A stretch of 64,000 nt of DNA from Phycisphaerae bacterium. Lineage in GTDB: Bacteria; Planctomycetota; Phycisphaerae; Sedimentisphaerales; Anaerobacaceae. Position 1 is the first letter of the stretch. Each line of letters starts with the position of its first letter. Position numbers and translations under genes: made by a program. The stretch is taken from the NCBI GenBank assembly GCA_030615025.1, contig JAUXAB010000007.1, positions 1-64,000 of the forward strand. The letters run 5' to 3'. Under the pieces are notes generated by a model. That model did not search any database. It was not told the DNA's origin and saw nothing but the letters and a program-made list of their open reading frames with translations. This document shows positions 26,515-35,925 of this stretch, piece by piece.

Positions 26515-27972
26515 TCAACTGGAATACCGCACGGTCCCGCTACTGTCAACAACGTAGCCCCACTTCTTGATGTACTCGGCGCCCGGCAGAAACTCGTCAT
26601 TTGTCTGCTTTAGCTTTTGCGATAAGATGCTCTCCATCTTTTTCTGCAATTCGCTGTGCCCAGACTTATTGCAAAGGTTATTGAGCTGGTACGGGTCCTG
26701 TTTATTGTCATAAAGCAGCCATGGCCCTTTCAGGTCGCGGACATAGGTATAGCGTCGTGTGCGTACGCCGCGATATTCCCTGCCGCCCCTCGCTCTTTGC
26801 CACTGGCCAAAGGGTGACGGGCAGCTAATAAGCGCAGCGTTTTTACTCGGTTTCCCGGTTCCCGTAAGAATGCCAGAGTAATCAGCTCCCTCGACGGTAT
26901 CAGGTATTTCAATACCGCTTAAACCCAGCAGTGTCGGCACAATATCAGGTGTGTTAATCGGCATATCAATCGTTCTGCCACCGCTTCCAAGTGCAGCAGG
27001 ATAGTGTACGAGTAATGGAACCCGAATCGACTCGTCCCACGGCCTTTGCTTTTTCTGCTCGCCCTGCGAATAAAGCATGTCCCCATGGTCAGATGTAAAG
27101 ACAAGTATAGTGTCGTTTCCCAGACCTGATTTGTTCAGCGTCTGAAGGATTTCTCCAATGCAGTCATCCAGTGCGGCAATATGAGCGTAGTAGCCGGCAA
27201 GGGCCTTGGCCGCTTGAGCTTCGAGACGTTTGGGGACATTAGGCCGCAATTTGATTTGCGCCTGACTGAATTGTTTTCTATACTTCTCGGGCGCCGTCTG
27301 GTAGGGCGCATGGGGCGGGCCCCACGAAAGAAAAAGAGCAAAAGGCCCGCCGTCCGTGTGCTCGCGAATGTAGCGCTGGGCCTCGCGGGTCTGGGCGATT
27401 GCGTCATAGCCATTCCATTTTAGCTTTATGTTCACATCTGCGTAATAGAAGGAGTTGTTGTAGTTATGCGTACAGCCGAACGCCTTCCAGAATTTAAAGC
27501 CCTGCCGTCTTTCTTTAGGAATAAAGGCAGTTCTTTGACGTCCGTCTAAATGCCACTTCCCAATATATCCGGTTTCATAGCCTGCGTTGTTATAGGCTTG
27601 AGCAATGGAAACAGCGTCAGTATTTAAGCATACATCGTTGAGAAAAACACCGTGCGTGAGCGGATATCGGCCGGTCAGCAAGCTCGCCCGATACGGACTA
27701 CACACCGGACACCCGGACACAGCATTGCTGAAATTGACGCTCTCTGCGGCGAGTTCGTCGAGGTTCGGCGTCCTAACCTGCGTATTCCCCCCGCAGCCAG
27801 TATCTTGTGCACGCCATTGGTCCGCGAAGATAAAAACAAGATTCGGCTTTCGAGAAGCACGCTTCCTACCTGAACGCCGCGCCAAGGAGACTTTTTGATT
27901 CAGGACAATCGAAGCGGCCCCGACCGTTGCAGCCCGCAGAAACTGCCTTCTTCGGATATTGGCTTTTTTCAT
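26515..27972 (-). CDS. Tat-exported sulfatase
   Basis: A 485-residue type I sulfatase. A twin-arginine signal (RRRQFLRAATVGAASIVL) begins the protein. NLVFIFADQWR provides the first metal ligand, and the formylglycine motif is C-S-P-Y-R at C91 (CPVCSPYRASLLTGR). YETGYIGKWHLDG and LVFTSDHGDML carry further active-site residues. Cys-type maturation needs a formylglycine-generating enzyme, which is not in this window. Substrates are probably sulfated polysaccharides. It lies between the sugar isomerase-like gene and ThuA and is likely part of the same operon. Confidence 0.93.
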   Translation of the reverse strand: MKKANIRRRQFLRAATVGAASIVLNQKVSLARRSGRKRASRKPNLVFIFADQWRAQDTGCGGNTQVRTPNLDELAAESVNFSNAVSGCPVCSPYRASLLTGRYPLTHGVFLNDVCLNTDAVSIAQAYNNAGYETGYIGKWHLDGRQRTAFIPKERRQGFKFWKAFGCTHNYNNSFYYADVNIKLKWNGYDAIAQTREAQRYIREHTDGGPFALFLSWGPPHAPYQTAPEKYRKQFSQAQIKLRPNVPKRLEAQAAKALAGYYAHIAALDDCIGEILQTLNKSGLGNDTILVFTSDHGDMLYSQGEQKKQRPWDESIRVPLLVHYPAALGSGGRTIDMPINTPDIVPTLLGLSGIEIPDTVEGADYSGILTGTGKPSKNAALISCPSPFGQWQRARGGREYRGVRTRRYTYVRDLKGPWLLYDNKQDPYQLNNLCNKSGHSELQKKMESILSQKLKQTNDEFLPGAEYIKKWGYVVDSSGTVRYSS

Positions 27973-28023
27973 CGGATTTTGCCGTGCAATACTTTCAACA
28001 TCGCCTGGGGCACGGGTCCCGTA

Positions 28024-28848
28024 CTATACCAACTCTTTTAGATGCTTGATACTTCGCTGGGCTTGTTCGATAGTGCCGCACTCAACGCTCAAAACGATGT
28101 CACGCGGTGCACCCTTGCATACCTCGACCACCTTTTTCCAGTCTATAACGCCTTCACCGCAGGCACAGCCTGCCGGAGTACCTGTAACCTTGCCGCGTTC
28201 GTCCTCGGATTGCTGTATTGAAATATCTTTGGCGTGGAGATGTACTAAATTGTCCTTGACGCGCTCCAGCCACTCAATTGGGTCGTGACCGCTTAAGTAA
28301 CTATTGCCGGTATCGAAGTTGATACCGATAGCCGGTGAATTGACAAGCTGATAAATCTTTTCCAGACCATCGGGACTTTTGCTGTACTGCTGGTGCGGCT
28401 CAATGCCAATCATAACACCGCGTCCCTCAGCAACCGCCGCCGCTTCGGTCAGCACATACTTCATCAACACGTGGTCTTCCTCTTCCGTCGTCCAGGCAGG
28501 TTTCGGACCTTCGTCACTGTTGACAACCGGCGCGCCACATTCGGCTGCGAAACGAATTGCTTGTTTAAGATAGTTGGTGCTGATATCCGGCTTGCACATA
28601 GGAGTATGTGCCGACAAGCCCGAAAGCTTAACGCCTGCCTTTTCGCAGGCCCGCTTCACCCGGAATGGGTCGTCCAGCATCGAAATAGTCGCGTAGTAGC
28701 CCGCTTCACTCATCAACTCGCGTCCCCAGTGGACCCACGGCTCGACATATTCATATCCCAGCTCCGCCGCTTTTTCTATTCCCAATTCAAACGACATATC
28801 GGCGTGTCGTACAAATTCAAGATTGACTCCAATGTAAACATTTGCCAT
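28024..28848 (-). CDS. sugar phosphate isomerase/epimerase-like TIM barrel
   Basis: A 274-residue AP-endonuclease-2/xylose-isomerase-like TIM barrel. Recognisable parts are AAELGYEYVEPW, GIEPHQQY (metal Glu, His), INFDTGN and LVHLHAKDI (metal Asp, His). The open frame extends ten residues further to 28878, but GGGAGG seven bases before the ATG at 28848 fixes the start. Such proteins commonly work with Gfo/Idh/MocA dehydrogenases in catabolism of keto-sugars and inositols. It lies 36 bases after the last oxidoreductase gene. Confidence 0.88.
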   Translation of the reverse strand: MANVYIGVNLEFVRHADMSFELGIEKAAELGYEYVEPWVHWGRELMSEAGYYATISMLDDPFRVKRACEKAGVKLSGLSAHTPMCKPDISTNYLKQAIRFAAECGAPVVNSDEGPKPAWTTEEEDHVLMKYVLTEAAAVAEGRGVMIGIEPHQQYSKSPDGLEKIYQLVNSPAIGINFDTGNSYLSGHDPIEWLERVKDNLVHLHAKDISIQQSEDERGKVTGTPAGCACGEGVIDWKKVVEVCKGAPRDIVLSVECGTIEQAQRSIKHLKELV

Positions 28849-28884
28849 TTCAAAGACCTCCCTTTCACAAGTAAACAATCAATT

Positions 28885-30219
28885 TTACAAACGCCATGGA
28901 CTACGCATCGCACGCTTTAGCATCCTGTTCGCCGCCTCGCTTTTGACGAAACGTTCTTTTTTCGGGTCCCATTTGAGTTTTTGTTCAAGCCGAATCGCAA
29001 TATCGCTGATCTGGCATATTATGTCCCCCCGGACAGACGCATCAACCGGAGATATCGTCTCAGCCCGGCTTTTCACGCAGTCCAGCAGATTCCTCACGTG
29101 GTTACCGCTCTTATGCAGGTGGATATCGTTCGGCCCAAACTCCGTCGAGAGCAGATCCTTCGGATGCGCGTTAATGCCCCCCCGGTCAACGTGCACCCAT
29201 CCTTTAGTGCCTTCAAACGCCGTCCCGTGACCGGTCGTTCTTCCATAACGCTTTTTCCATTCTTCCGGATATGGATCGCCGGTAAAGTTCATAGTAACGC
29301 CGCTGGCATACTTGCACACGATATTCCAGTTCCTCGCCGTATCGCATACACCGTCGGGGCTGGGCCAGACGCCCGTCCCTTCGATCTCCAACGGCCCCGC
29401 AACTTTTTCACCACCGCCCCAGATGGCAATGTCGACAGGATGAATCCCCCAGCCGGCGATAAACCCAAGCGCATAATCGGAAATAAACCACCACAGCCTA
29501 TTGGAGCAGCGATCCTTCGTGTAAGGCGTGTAAGGAGCGGGCCCCAGCCACATATCGTAATCAATCCAGTCCGGCTCAGGCACAGGTTTCGGCGACCCGC
29601 CTGAAGCGCTGCCGGGAGCCCATACGTTGATGGTGTGCAGCTTTCCTATCCGCTCGTTCAAAGCCAGTTCACACGCAAAACGGAAATTCCGACTGGAGCG
29701 CTGCTGCGTGCCGAACTGAAACTTTCTGCCGTAGCGGTGCACCGCTTCTCGCATCGCCTGGTCTTCGGCCACAGACAGGCCCATCGGTTTTTCCATGTAG
29801 ACATCTTTTCCCGACCTAACCGCTGCCAGCGACACAAGAACATGCCAATGGTCAGTCGTAGCCACAAGAACAACATCAATATCTTCGCGTCCTACCAGTT
29901 CACGAAAGTCTTTGTAAGTCGCGCATCCATCGCTTTGATAGTGCTTATTCACCAGATTCTGGGCCGCATCGCGCGCCTGTTCTTTAAGGTCGCAAATCGC
30001 CACTACCTGAGCATCCCTTTGCCCAAGGAAATTCCGCATCACCCCGCTGCCCTGAGGCCCAACGCCAACGCAACCAACAATGATTCGATTACTTGCAGCA
30101 ACGTTGCCGGCCTTACCCAGCGCTGATGACGAAACTAAATATGGAAAACCAATTGCCCCCACAGCGGTATCTGTGGCCCGCTTCAAAAATTTTCGTCGAC
30201 TAATTCTTATTTGTCTCAT
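28885..30219 (-). CDS. Tat-exported Gfo/Idh/MocA-family oxidoreductase (copy 1)
   Basis: A 444-residue protein. It has a twin-arginine signal (SRRKFLKRATDTAVGAIGFPY), a Rossmann fold starting GCVGVGPQGSGVM, the family motif DVYMEKPMGLS and a C-terminal alpha/beta domain. It probably oxidises or hydrolyses sugars with a tightly bound NAD in the periplasm, as known for Tat-exported family members; the substrate is unknown. It is the fourth in transcription order of four tandem paralogs. Its signal peptide DNA is nearly the same as that of copy 2, while the catalytic middle differs. Confidence 0.92.
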   Translation of the reverse strand: MRQIRISRRKFLKRATDTAVGAIGFPYLVSSSALGKAGNVAASNRIIVGCVGVGPQGSGVMRNFLGQRDAQVVAICDLKEQARDAAQNLVNKHYQSDGCATYKDFRELVGREDIDVVLVATTDHWHVLVSLAAVRSGKDVYMEKPMGLSVAEDQAMREAVHRYGRKFQFGTQQRSSRNFRFACELALNERIGKLHTINVWAPGSASGGSPKPVPEPDWIDYDMWLGPAPYTPYTKDRCSNRLWWFISDYALGFIAGWGIHPVDIAIWGGGEKVAGPLEIEGTGVWPSPDGVCDTARNWNIVCKYASGVTMNFTGDPYPEEWKKRYGRTTGHGTAFEGTKGWVHVDRGGINAHPKDLLSTEFGPNDIHLHKSGNHVRNLLDCVKSRAETISPVDASVRGDIICQISDIAIRLEQKLKWDPKKERFVKSEAANRMLKRAMRSPWRL

Positions 30220-30348
30220 AGCAAAAACTCCCTTACCTCATAATTAACCAATATAACGAGTTTACATAATCAATAATCAGTAATCAATTTCATAATCGCC
30301 ACGGACTTCGCATCGGCTGTTTCAACATCCGGTTTGCCTGGTCGTCGT
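30115..30348. repeat. duplicated block A: end of copy 2, intergenic DNA and start of copy 1
   Basis: About 230 bases running from the signal peptide region of copy 1, through the intergenic DNA (TTACCTCATAATTAACCAAT onward), into the last codons of copy 2. It is nearly identical by eye to 31485-31719, whereas the central coding parts of these genes are much more divergent. Confidence 0.85.
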
Positions 30349-31588
30349 TAATAAACACTTCCTTCCCGGGATTCCATTTTAGCCTGCGTCCCAGTCGCAC
30401 CGCGATATCACTTAGCTGGCACAGCGTATCAGAACGCACCGCTACATCCACAGGAGCTACGGTCTGTCGCCTGGTTCTCATACAGTCAAGCAAGTTCTTA
30501 CTGTGATTGTCGCTCACCGGCAGATGAATTTCATCAGGACCCATCGTCTCTTTTAAAAGCGATGCCGGAGAGGCGCTGATACCCTGGCGATTAACGTGGA
30601 CCCATCCTTTCTCTCCCTCAAAACGGGCTCCCTGCCTGTTCTTTGTGTTATCGGTGAAGTGAATGGTAACACCGTTAGGATACCGCAGGTTTACCTCCCA
30701 GCTCTTAGCACAATCCAATACTCCCTCATCAGGGAATACCGCCGTACCTTCAACTTCAGTCGGCCCGGTTAATTCTGTCCCGTTTCCCCACTGAGCAATA
30801 TCCAAGTGGTGAACACCCCAAGCTGATATAAATCCAAGCGAATACAGGCTAATTAGTTCGTGTGTCCATCCGTTTAAGATAGCTTCAGTAAAGGGAGACC
30901 ATTGTGCCGGACCAAGCCAAGCATGGTAATCCAAGCCTTGCGGAACTGGTTTTTGGGGGAACTTCTTATTGAAATCTCCAGCCGGTACGCCCACCCTAAT
31001 GGTGTGGACTTTTCCGATTCTGCCGTTTCGCGCTAATTCACAGGCAAAACGGAAATTGCGGCCCGACCGCTGCTGCGTTCCAAACTGAAAGACACGTCCA
31101 TACCGGTGAATAGTTTGACGGAGTATCTTCGCCTCTGCGAAACTCAACCCCACGGGCTTCTCCATGTACATGTCCTTGCCTTGCTTGGCTGCCTCGGTGG
31201 CCATTATCACATGCCAAAATACAGGTGAGGCGATGAGAACCGCATCGATATCCGATCTGGATAGAAGTTCAGAAAAATCATGGTAAGTTTTACATACTTT
31301 TTTGTTATATTTCTCATCAACCATCCTCCGGGCCAGTTGGTATCTTTCTTTGTTAACGTCGCACACCGCCACGACCTGGGCATCTGATAACTCCAGGAAG
31401 CTTTGCATGACTGCCCTGCCGCGTCCTCCCACTCCGATAACACCCATGACAATCCTATCGCCGGCGGCAACTCTGCCGGCCTTACCCAGCGCCGAAGACA
31501 AAACTAAATATGGAAAACCAATTGCCCCCACAGCGGTACCTGTGGCCCGCTTCAAAAAATGCCTTCGACTAATTCTTTTTTGTCTCAT
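30290..31588 (-). CDS. Tat-exported Gfo/Idh/MocA-family oxidoreductase (copy 2)
   Basis: A 432-residue paralog with SRRHFLKRATGTAVGAIGFPY as Tat signal, MGVIGVGGRGRAVM as nucleotide-binding loop and DMYMEKPVGLS as the family motif. The C-terminal end ANRMLKQPMRSPWRL also ends copy 3. GGGAG lies eight bases before the ATG, in an upstream stretch of about 70 bases that is nearly identical to the one before copy 1. Membership of the same operon as sulfatase and isomerase implies action on a common glycan. Confidence 0.92.
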   Translation of the reverse strand: MRQKRISRRHFLKRATGTAVGAIGFPYLVLSSALGKAGRVAAGDRIVMGVIGVGGRGRAVMQSFLELSDAQVVAVCDVNKERYQLARRMVDEKYNKKVCKTYHDFSELLSRSDIDAVLIASPVFWHVIMATEAAKQGKDMYMEKPVGLSFAEAKILRQTIHRYGRVFQFGTQQRSGRNFRFACELARNGRIGKVHTIRVGVPAGDFNKKFPQKPVPQGLDYHAWLGPAQWSPFTEAILNGWTHELISLYSLGFISAWGVHHLDIAQWGNGTELTGPTEVEGTAVFPDEGVLDCAKSWEVNLRYPNGVTIHFTDNTKNRQGARFEGEKGWVHVNRQGISASPASLLKETMGPDEIHLPVSDNHSKNLLDCMRTRRQTVAPVDVAVRSDTLCQLSDIAVRLGRRLKWNPGKEVFINDDQANRMLKQPMRSPWRL

Positions 31589-31719
31589 AACAAAAACTCC
31601 CTTACCTCATAATTAACCAATATAACGAGTTTACATAATCAATAATCAGTAATCAATTTCACAATCGCCACGGACTTCGCATCGGCTGTTTCAACATCCG
31701 GTTTGCCTGGTCATCGTCA
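31485..31719. repeat. duplicated block B: end of copy 3, intergenic DNA and start of copy 2
   Basis: The partner of the block at 30115-30348. The noncoding 70 bases between genes differ at only a few positions, including the shared CAATAATCAGTAATCAATTT, which points to recent tandem duplication or gene conversion at the gene junctions. Confidence 0.85.
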
Positions 31720-32960
31720 ACAAATCGCTCTTTTTCAGGATTCCATTTCAACGGCCGGCCAAGCCGGTATGCAATATTACCAAGGTGACAAACTGTTACC
31801 GAGCGGCAACCTATCTCTTCGTCGCAAACCGTTTTGCTGCGCGTTCGGATACATTCCAGGAAATTGCCTTGATGGCTTCTGCTTTCATAAAGGTGTATCT
31901 CATCGGGCTTGATTTTTTGCCTTGCGAGAGTCTCCGGCCAGGTGCGTAAATGTCCACGATTAACCTCAATCTTTCCTTCGGCACCCGTAAACAAAACACC
32001 GTTGGCCTTATCGCGAGTCATAATGACACCATTAGCGTACCTGTAAGTGAGCACCTTGAAGTCCTTACCATCAGGTGGAACAACTTCAACCGGGCCGCTG
32101 TCGTCCATGCCAAGACCCCATTGAGCGATATCAAAGTGGTGCGGCCCCCAGTTTGTCATCTCACCGCCGCCATAATCCCAATAGCCCATCCAGCCATGCC
32201 GTAAGAGGCCCGGATGGAAGGGCCTCCATGGTGCCGGACCCAGCCACATCTCCCAATCGATACAATCCGGCACAGGCTCTCCCGGCAGATTACATTCACG
32301 GGCAGGACCGCCAACACCAATCGTTACCGATTTGACGTCGCCGATGTAACCATTGCGGACCAGCTCGCAGGCAAAGCGAAAATTCCTGTCGGAACGCTGC
32401 TGCGTACCGATCTGATACACACGACCATAACGTTTGACCGCGTTAGCCATTGCGCGAGCTTCAGAGATAGTAAGTGACATCGGCTTCTCGCAGTAAATAT
32501 CCTTGCCCGCCTTAGCAGCAGCGATATTTATTATGGCATTGGAGTGCGACGGCGTGGCAGTCACCACCGCATCAATATCATCCCGTGCCAAAAGCTCTCG
32601 AAAATCTTTGTAGGCGGCACAATCCTTATTGCCGTAGTATTTGTTGGCGATGTCACGAGCCTGATTTAGCCACCTATCATCGACATCACAGACCGCCACC
32701 ATCTGCACTTCGGCACTGCCCATAAAACCTCCGGGCTCAACCCAATTCAAATTTGGGACGGTACCACCACGCCAACCCATATGGGCCGTTCCCTGGTTAC
32801 CCATCCCAATGCAGGCCACTACAATTCGATTACTCGCGGCAACGCTGCCGGCCTTACCCATGGCCGAAGACGAAGCCAAATATGGAAAACCAAGTGTTCC
32901 CACAGCCGCACCGGCAGCCCGTTTCAAAAACCGCCTTCGACCAATTCCTCTTCGTCTCAC
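31659..32960 (-). CDS. Tat-exported Gfo/Idh/MocA-family oxidoreductase (copy 3)
   Basis: A 433-residue paralog. The GTG at 32960 was chosen because GGGAGTTCTTATT-GTG-AGACG aligns base by base with GGGAGTTTTTGTT-ATG-AGACA at copy 2; the longer frame to 32981 would overlap that SD sequence. It has GRRRFLKRAAGAAVGTLGFPY (Tat), VACIGMGNQGTAH (Rossmann) and DIYCEKPMSLT. It has an insertion after the Rossmann loop (RGGTVPNLNWVEPGG) that copies 1, 2 and 4 lack, suggesting a different substrate pocket. Confidence 0.9.
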   Translation of the reverse strand: MRRRGIGRRRFLKRAAGAAVGTLGFPYLASSSAMGKAGSVAASNRIVVACIGMGNQGTAHMGWRGGTVPNLNWVEPGGFMGSAEVQMVAVCDVDDRWLNQARDIANKYYGNKDCAAYKDFRELLARDDIDAVVTATPSHSNAIINIAAAKAGKDIYCEKPMSLTISEARAMANAVKRYGRVYQIGTQQRSDRNFRFACELVRNGYIGDVKSVTIGVGGPARECNLPGEPVPDCIDWEMWLGPAPWRPFHPGLLRHGWMGYWDYGGGEMTNWGPHHFDIAQWGLGMDDSGPVEVVPPDGKDFKVLTYRYANGVIMTRDKANGVLFTGAEGKIEVNRGHLRTWPETLARQKIKPDEIHLYESRSHQGNFLECIRTRSKTVCDEEIGCRSVTVCHLGNIAYRLGRPLKWNPEKERFVDDDQANRMLKQPMRSPWRL

Positions 32961-33014
32961 AATAAGAACTCCCTTCTCCAATTACTAAACGAGTTCAACG
33001 GTCAATAATCAGTT

Positions 33015-34328
33015 CTACAGCCACCAGGGACTGCGCATCGGCCTTGTAAGCATCCGGTTTGCCCGGTCGTCGTTAATAAACTCTTCTTTGTCCGGATCCC
33101 ACCGCAGCTTCCTGCCAAGGCGCATCGCGATGTCACTTAGCTGACAGAGTGTATCCGAGCGTACCGTCACTTCAACCGGAGCCACCGTTCTGGCCCGGGT
33201 CTTGACGCAGTCCAGAAAATTTTTCTGGTGGTGATTGCTTACCGGCAGATGAACTTCGTCCGAGCCGATTTCCTTCTTGAGTAACTCCTTCGGATGAGCG
33301 TCCACCTTACCGCCCAGATGCTCTTCCTTGACGAACACCCAGCCGTCGGTTCCTTCAAAACGAACACCAAGCGGATTCCTTTTCCCGTCGGTAAAATTCA
33401 TTGTCACGCCATTGGCAAACTTAAGATTCACGTCCCAGCCGGTCGCGTTGTTGCATGTCCCGTCCGGCGGATACTCACCGACCCCCTCCACCTCCAAAGG
33501 CCCCGTAAGGTCCGTCCCGTTACCCCACGTCGCAATATCAATCGTATGAATGCCACAACCGGCAATCCATCCAAGAGAGTAATCACTGATATGCCACCAG
33601 TGACTGTTGCTCACCCGGTTCGGATGATAGGGTGCCCACGGTGCAGGCCCAAGCCAGAGATCATAATCGATCGAATCAGGAACCGGCATCGCCGGAAAGT
33701 TCTCGCTGACTATGCTGTACCGCGAAGCCACCGTGATTTTGCGAATCTTACCGACCCGGCCGCTCAAAACCATCTCGCAGGCAAAACGGGAATTCCGACT
33801 CGACCGCTCCTGCGTGCCGAACTGAAACACCCGGCCATACCGATTAACCTCCTGGCGCAGCACCTGTCCCTGCTCAACGCTCATGCCTAACGGCTTCTCA
33901 CAATATACATCCTTGCCCGACCGCACCGACTGTAAAGCGTGCGGCACGTGCCAGTGGTCCGTAGAACCAACCACAACCGCGTCTATATCGCCGCGTTCGC
34001 AAAGTTCGCGGAAATCATTGTACCCTGTGCACACTTTTTTGCCGTAGTGCTTATCCACCCGCTGCAGGGCCCTATCGCGATTTGGCCGTTTCACATCGCA
34101 CACCGCCACTACCTGCGCGTCAGCCAAGTTAATAAAATTACTCAGCAATGCCCCTCCTCGCCCGCCTGTGCCGATAAAGCCCATCACAATTCGATTGCTC
34201 GCAGCAACGTTGCCGGCCTTACCCAATGCCGAGGACGAAATTATATATGGAAAACCTATCACCCCCACAGCGGCACCCGCTGCCTTTTTCAAAAAACCCC
34301 GCCGTGTAATATCTTTATACCTCTGCAT
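33015..34328 (-). CDS. Tat-exported Gfo/Idh/MocA-family oxidoreductase (copy 4, first of the operon)
   Basis: A 437-residue paralog: TRRGFLKKAAGAAVGVIGFPY as Tat signal, MGFIGTGGRGGALL as nucleotide-binding loop and DVYCEKPLGMS as motif. The ATG at 34328 with AAGGAG nine bases upstream is preferred over the one at 34346, which would overlap the SD sequence. It is the first gene of the cluster transcribed toward ThuA. The WYL-type regulator upstream (34650-35630) is on the same strand, separated by 321 bases. Confidence 0.92.
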   Translation of the reverse strand: MQRYKDITRRGFLKKAAGAAVGVIGFPYIISSSALGKAGNVAASNRIVMGFIGTGGRGGALLSNFINLADAQVVAVCDVKRPNRDRALQRVDKHYGKKVCTGYNDFRELCERGDIDAVVVGSTDHWHVPHALQSVRSGKDVYCEKPLGMSVEQGQVLRQEVNRYGRVFQFGTQERSSRNSRFACEMVLSGRVGKIRKITVASRYSIVSENFPAMPVPDSIDYDLWLGPAPWAPYHPNRVSNSHWWHISDYSLGWIAGCGIHTIDIATWGNGTDLTGPLEVEGVGEYPPDGTCNNATGWDVNLKFANGVTMNFTDGKRNPLGVRFEGTDGWVFVKEEHLGGKVDAHPKELLKKEIGSDEVHLPVSNHHQKNFLDCVKTRARTVAPVEVTVRSDTLCQLSDIAMRLGRKLRWDPDKEEFINDDRANRMLTRPMRSPWWL

Positions 34329-34649
34329 AACCCATCTCCTTTCCATAGAATGCTTTATTTATATCTGTATCTACCTGACGAAAGTCCCGTAAGGGGCGCT
34401 GCGCGAATCAAAATGGCCTATCAATTGTAACCAAAACCGCAATTGGCGTCAAAAGAAAAAGCCGAAAAACCATAGGGCCGACTGGAACATCGGATGGTTG
34501 GCCACTGAGGAGATAACCATAGATGTATGGAGATTTGTGACGCTGGGCTGATGTAACCAGTGTAAGAGGGTTTTCTGGGCGTTGCCTGGTTTGCTATCCA
34601 GAGTGATTAGATAACTAACGTTACTACACAAAACGCCATTGGGTGTCGC
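34329..34649. other. intergenic region upstream of the Gfo/Idh cluster
   Basis: There are 321 bases without a convincing gene. It should hold the promoter of the oxidoreductase/sulfatase cluster and the end of the WYL regulator transcript. I see no clear -35/-10 pair, strong terminator or repeat. A minus ORF of 60 codons here has no SD sequence and no family resemblance. Confidence 0.5.
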
Positions 34650-35630
34650 TTATATCTGCTGATTGAGTTTGATCATATTTTTAGCTGTCTCAAGGAGTCT
34701 CTTTCGCAGTGCCTTTGGTGCCAGGACCTGGACCTGGTCGCCATAGCCGAGAATCCACCAGGCTATCTCACCCAGACCGTCAACGCGAAACTCCACGGTG
34801 GCGGAGCCGTCGCTGCTGCGAGTGACCTCCTGCGTGCTGTGCCATTGCACCTCGGTGACATTGTTAGCCACTTTGGGCAGGAACCGCAGCTTGACATTGT
34901 AGATTCTGCCTTCCGGTATCATTGACCAGGCCTTGCCAAAGTAGTCATACAAATCGAAATTCTCACCGCCCAGGAAACACTGCTCTGTAGTTTTTAATTC
35001 CTTGATGCGGTTAAGCTTAAAGGTGCGGATGCTTTTGTGCAGGCTGGAGTAGCCCAGCACATACCAGGCCCGCTGGTTGTATAGCAGATGATAGGGACAC
35101 AGCTGGACGTCAATAATTCTGCCCTCGAAAAGCGAATGGTAGCGAATGCTTACCTTGCGTTTCTTGGTGATAGCTTTTTGCAATTGTGCGAAGGTCCTAT
35201 CAAGTCCGCCGGAATGGTAGATAGGCGCCTGTGCGCCGGCCCTGGTAGAGATATTTCGCAGGGCTGTATTGCAATACTGTCTGATTCCGGCAGGCAGATT
35301 GTTTTCGATTTTCAAAGCGGCCAGCAGCGCTGAATTTTTGAACGGCAACTGTATCTGGTTACGCGCCTTGTGGACCAGCAGAAGCAGACTCAGTGCCTCT
35401 TGCAGGTTCAAATCTACAGGCGGCAGGAAAAACTCAGGCTTTATGGTATAACCGCCGGTCCCGGCATCGTAGCGAAACGGCACGCCGATAGCCCGCAGCT
35501 CTTTCAAATCGCGGAAGACCGTCCGCCGGCTCGTCCCAAACATTTTCGACATATCGCTAACGGCATAGCCTTTTCCTGCCTGCAATGTCGTTAAAATCTG
35601 CATGACTCTACTGATTCTGCTGGATTTCAT
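34650..35630 (-). CDS. WYL-domain transcriptional regulator (YafY/DeoR-type HTH)
   Basis: A 326-residue regulator. The N-terminal winged helix (residues about 5-60) is VMQILTTLQAGKGYAVSDMS with SRRTVFRDLKELRAIGVPF. The WYL domain is near residues 165-225 (YHSLFEGRIIDVQLCPYHLL, RAWYVLGYSS, RTFKLNRIKEL) and is followed by the C-terminal WCX part. WYL domains sense ligands such as nucleic acids or nucleotides. Being directly upstream on the same strand, it is a candidate regulator of the oxidoreductase/sulfatase operon; this is inferred from position only. A long palindrome lies right before its start. Confidence 0.92.
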   Translation of the reverse strand: MKSSRISRVMQILTTLQAGKGYAVSDMSKMFGTSRRTVFRDLKELRAIGVPFRYDAGTGGYTIKPEFFLPPVDLNLQEALSLLLLVHKARNQIQLPFKNSALLAALKIENNLPAGIRQYCNTALRNISTRAGAQAPIYHSGGLDRTFAQLQKAITKKRKVSIRYHSLFEGRIIDVQLCPYHLLYNQRAWYVLGYSSLHKSIRTFKLNRIKELKTTEQCFLGGENFDLYDYFGKAWSMIPEGRIYNVKLRFLPKVANNVTEVQWHSTQEVTRSSDGSATVEFRVDGLGEIAWWILGYGDQVQVLAPKALRKRLLETAKNMIKLNQQI

Positions 35631-35643
35631 AGCCTGGCTCCTT

Positions 35644-35690
35644 GGAAAATTAGGGACAGCCAGGAAACCGTTGGCAGTCCCGAATTTTCC
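35644..35690. repeat. 47-bp imperfect palindrome upstream of the WYL gene
   Basis: Arms GGAAAATT-a-GGGAC-a-GCCA and TGGC-a-GTCCC-g-AATTTTCC flank a nine-base centre, giving 17 pairs per arm with two single mismatches. The GGGACAGCC / GGC-GTCCC pattern recalls REP- or IS-end-like repeats. It lies 14 bases upstream of the WYL start codon, so it would be in the promoter or leader. Confidence 0.7.
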
Positions 35691-35925
35691 GTTAACTTCT
35701 CAATAGGATTGTGATTATACAGCCAATATGAGGGCGATGTCAAAACCTTGGTTTGGCATGCCAAGACTGAGGACTGAGAATCTGACTTCTGACATCTTAA
35801 TTATGGTGTAGCGATTCTTGCGCAGCGATTTCGGCGGCCGGTATTGGGACTTCAAATTGCTGATTATTCTGGTATACTTAACTTTTTCTATAACTATAGC
35901 CTTATATTAGATATGGACAGAAGTT

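Noticed and set aside
34449-34631. 60-codon minus-strand frame in the intergenic region
   Set aside because: No SD sequence, no recognisable family, unlikely composition.
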